Shown in pieces: positions 63,415-64,000 of a stretch of 64,000 bases of DNA; position 1 is the first letter of the stretch, and each line of letters starts with the position of its first letter. The DNA is from Trichocoleus desertorum NBK24 (lineage in GTDB: Bacteria > Cyanobacteriota > Cyanobacteriia > FACHB-46), in the NCBI RefSeq assembly GCF_030409055.1, contig NZ_CP116619.1, positions 715,628-779,627 on the forward strand, given 5' to 3'. The position numbers and the translations under genes are program-made. The notes below the pieces were generated by a model. That model ran no database searches, was not told where the DNA came from, and worked only from the letters and a program-made list of their open reading frames with translations.

Positions 63415-64000
63415 TTACTGCACCGAACTCAGCACCTTTTCAGTTGCAGCATCAGGATTTGCTTCTGGGCTGTCTGCTTCGGAAGGTGGAACCACTTGCC
63501 AGAACTTAGACAGAGACTCTGACCAGTTCGCCAAAATCGCTTTCGCTTTCGGGCTGCCTGTCCGCTCTGCGTGAGCTTCAATCAGATCTCGTAGTTGCTG
63601 TTCACCCGCAGGAGCAATCACCCGCTGCACTTTCACAATTTCGGGGTTGACCTTGGTGGGGAAGCTGCCATCTTCATCCAAGAAGTAAGCTAAGCCACCT
63701 GTCATGCCTGCGCCTACGTTGCGACCTACACGACCGAGAACAACGATAGTGCCGCCTGTCATGTATTCGCAGCAGTGGTCACCCGCCCCTTCAATTACCG
63801 CTTGACCTTTGGAGTTGCGGACAGCAAATCGTTCTCCTACTTGACCATTGGCAAACAGAGTGCCACCCGTCGAGCCGTAGAGACAAGTGTTACCCACAAT
63901 CACGTTTAAAGCAGGATCATAGGTCGCAGCGGCGGGTGGCTTGATCACAATTTCGCCGCCATGCATACCCTTACCCACGTAGTCATTCGCTTCCCCTTCC
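63415..64000 (-). CDS. gltB: Ferredoxin-dependent glutamate synthase, C-terminal end (5' end outside window)
   Basis: The frame is open to the window edge (codons for [17 protein letters not shown]), so only the last 195 residues are seen. They are the GXGXG beta-helix domain: [75 protein letters not shown]. The end lacks a site for an NADPH subunit. Cyanobacteria use ferredoxin GOGAT (often called glsF), which makes glutamate from glutamine and 2-oxoglutarate. A strong terminator follows. Confidence 0.93.
   Translation of the reverse strand, partial: EGEANDYVGKGMHGGEIVIKPPAAATYDPALNVIVGNTCLYGSTGGTLFANGQVGERFAVRNSKGQAVIEGAGDHCCEYMTGGTIVVLGRVGRNVGAGMTGGLAYFLDEDGSFPTKVNPEIVKVQRVIAPAGEQQLRDLIEAHAERTGSPKAKAILANWSESLSKFWQVVPPSEADSPEANPDAATEKVLSSVQ

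Overview
The window is chromosomal DNA from a cyanobacterium. It carries petB/petD (cytochrome b6f), the response regulator rpaB, an argZ/agrE-type arginine dihydrolase whose catalytic residues fall at the published ArgZ positions, a fused panC/cmk gene, a ferredoxin-type glutamate synthase, phycobilisome-linker and biliprotein-like genes, and very many copies of the HIP1 palindrome GCGATCGC. The exact genus cannot be read from the sequence. A fresh-water or terrestrial filamentous lineage (Leptolyngbya-like) is a guess. I see no rRNA, tRNA, CRISPR array, insertion sequence or phage gene.

Layout. 1-4.8 kb: end of an EamA transporter, a peptidoglycan-binding/HEAT membrane protein, a glycosyltransferase overlapping an LD-carboxypeptidase, and a TPR protein. 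5-8.1 kb (minus): HEAT protein and radA-exbD. 8.2-12.9 kb: rpaB, then the lipid cluster plsX-fabH-fabD-plsC. 13-19.9 kb: AI-2E-family permease, DUF2288, YdcF-like protein, GH1 glucosidase with a PH-like protein, a membrane protein, an alpha/beta hydrolase lacking two triad residues, and a small secreted protein. 19.9-25.7 kb: HCF173-like protein, DUF1824, a biliprotein-like/linker-like pair, a DUF2993 protein and exbB. 25.7-31 kb (minus): a sensor kinase broken by a frameshift, an HD phosphohydrolase and ctpA. 31.6-33.4 kb: petB-petD and an anti-sigma-type ATPase. 33.7-43.5 kb: glycosyltransferase, zinc-ribbon and TPR proteins, and two pentapeptide-repeat membrane proteins. 43.7-47.3 kb: a 1021-residue cadherin-like repeat protein preceded by a decayed copy of its N-terminal modules. 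47.5-54.3 kb: amidase, then a phosphate-scavenging island of two short Tat-exported DUF839 (PhoX-family) proteins and a metallophosphoesterase, each with Pho-box-like repeats upstream. 54.3-64 kb: argZ, an alkyltransferase-like protein, purM, rlpA, panC/cmk, a Uma2 protein, a HEPN-like protein and the C-terminus of glutamate synthase.

Most genes are housekeeping or envelope functions. The parts most worth a second look are: the Pho-box-bearing island; the decayed repeat-module gene; the biliprotein-like/linker-like pair of unknown role; the frameshifted kinase; structured elements in the petB leader; and four convergent gene pairs whose stop codons overlap by exactly four bases.
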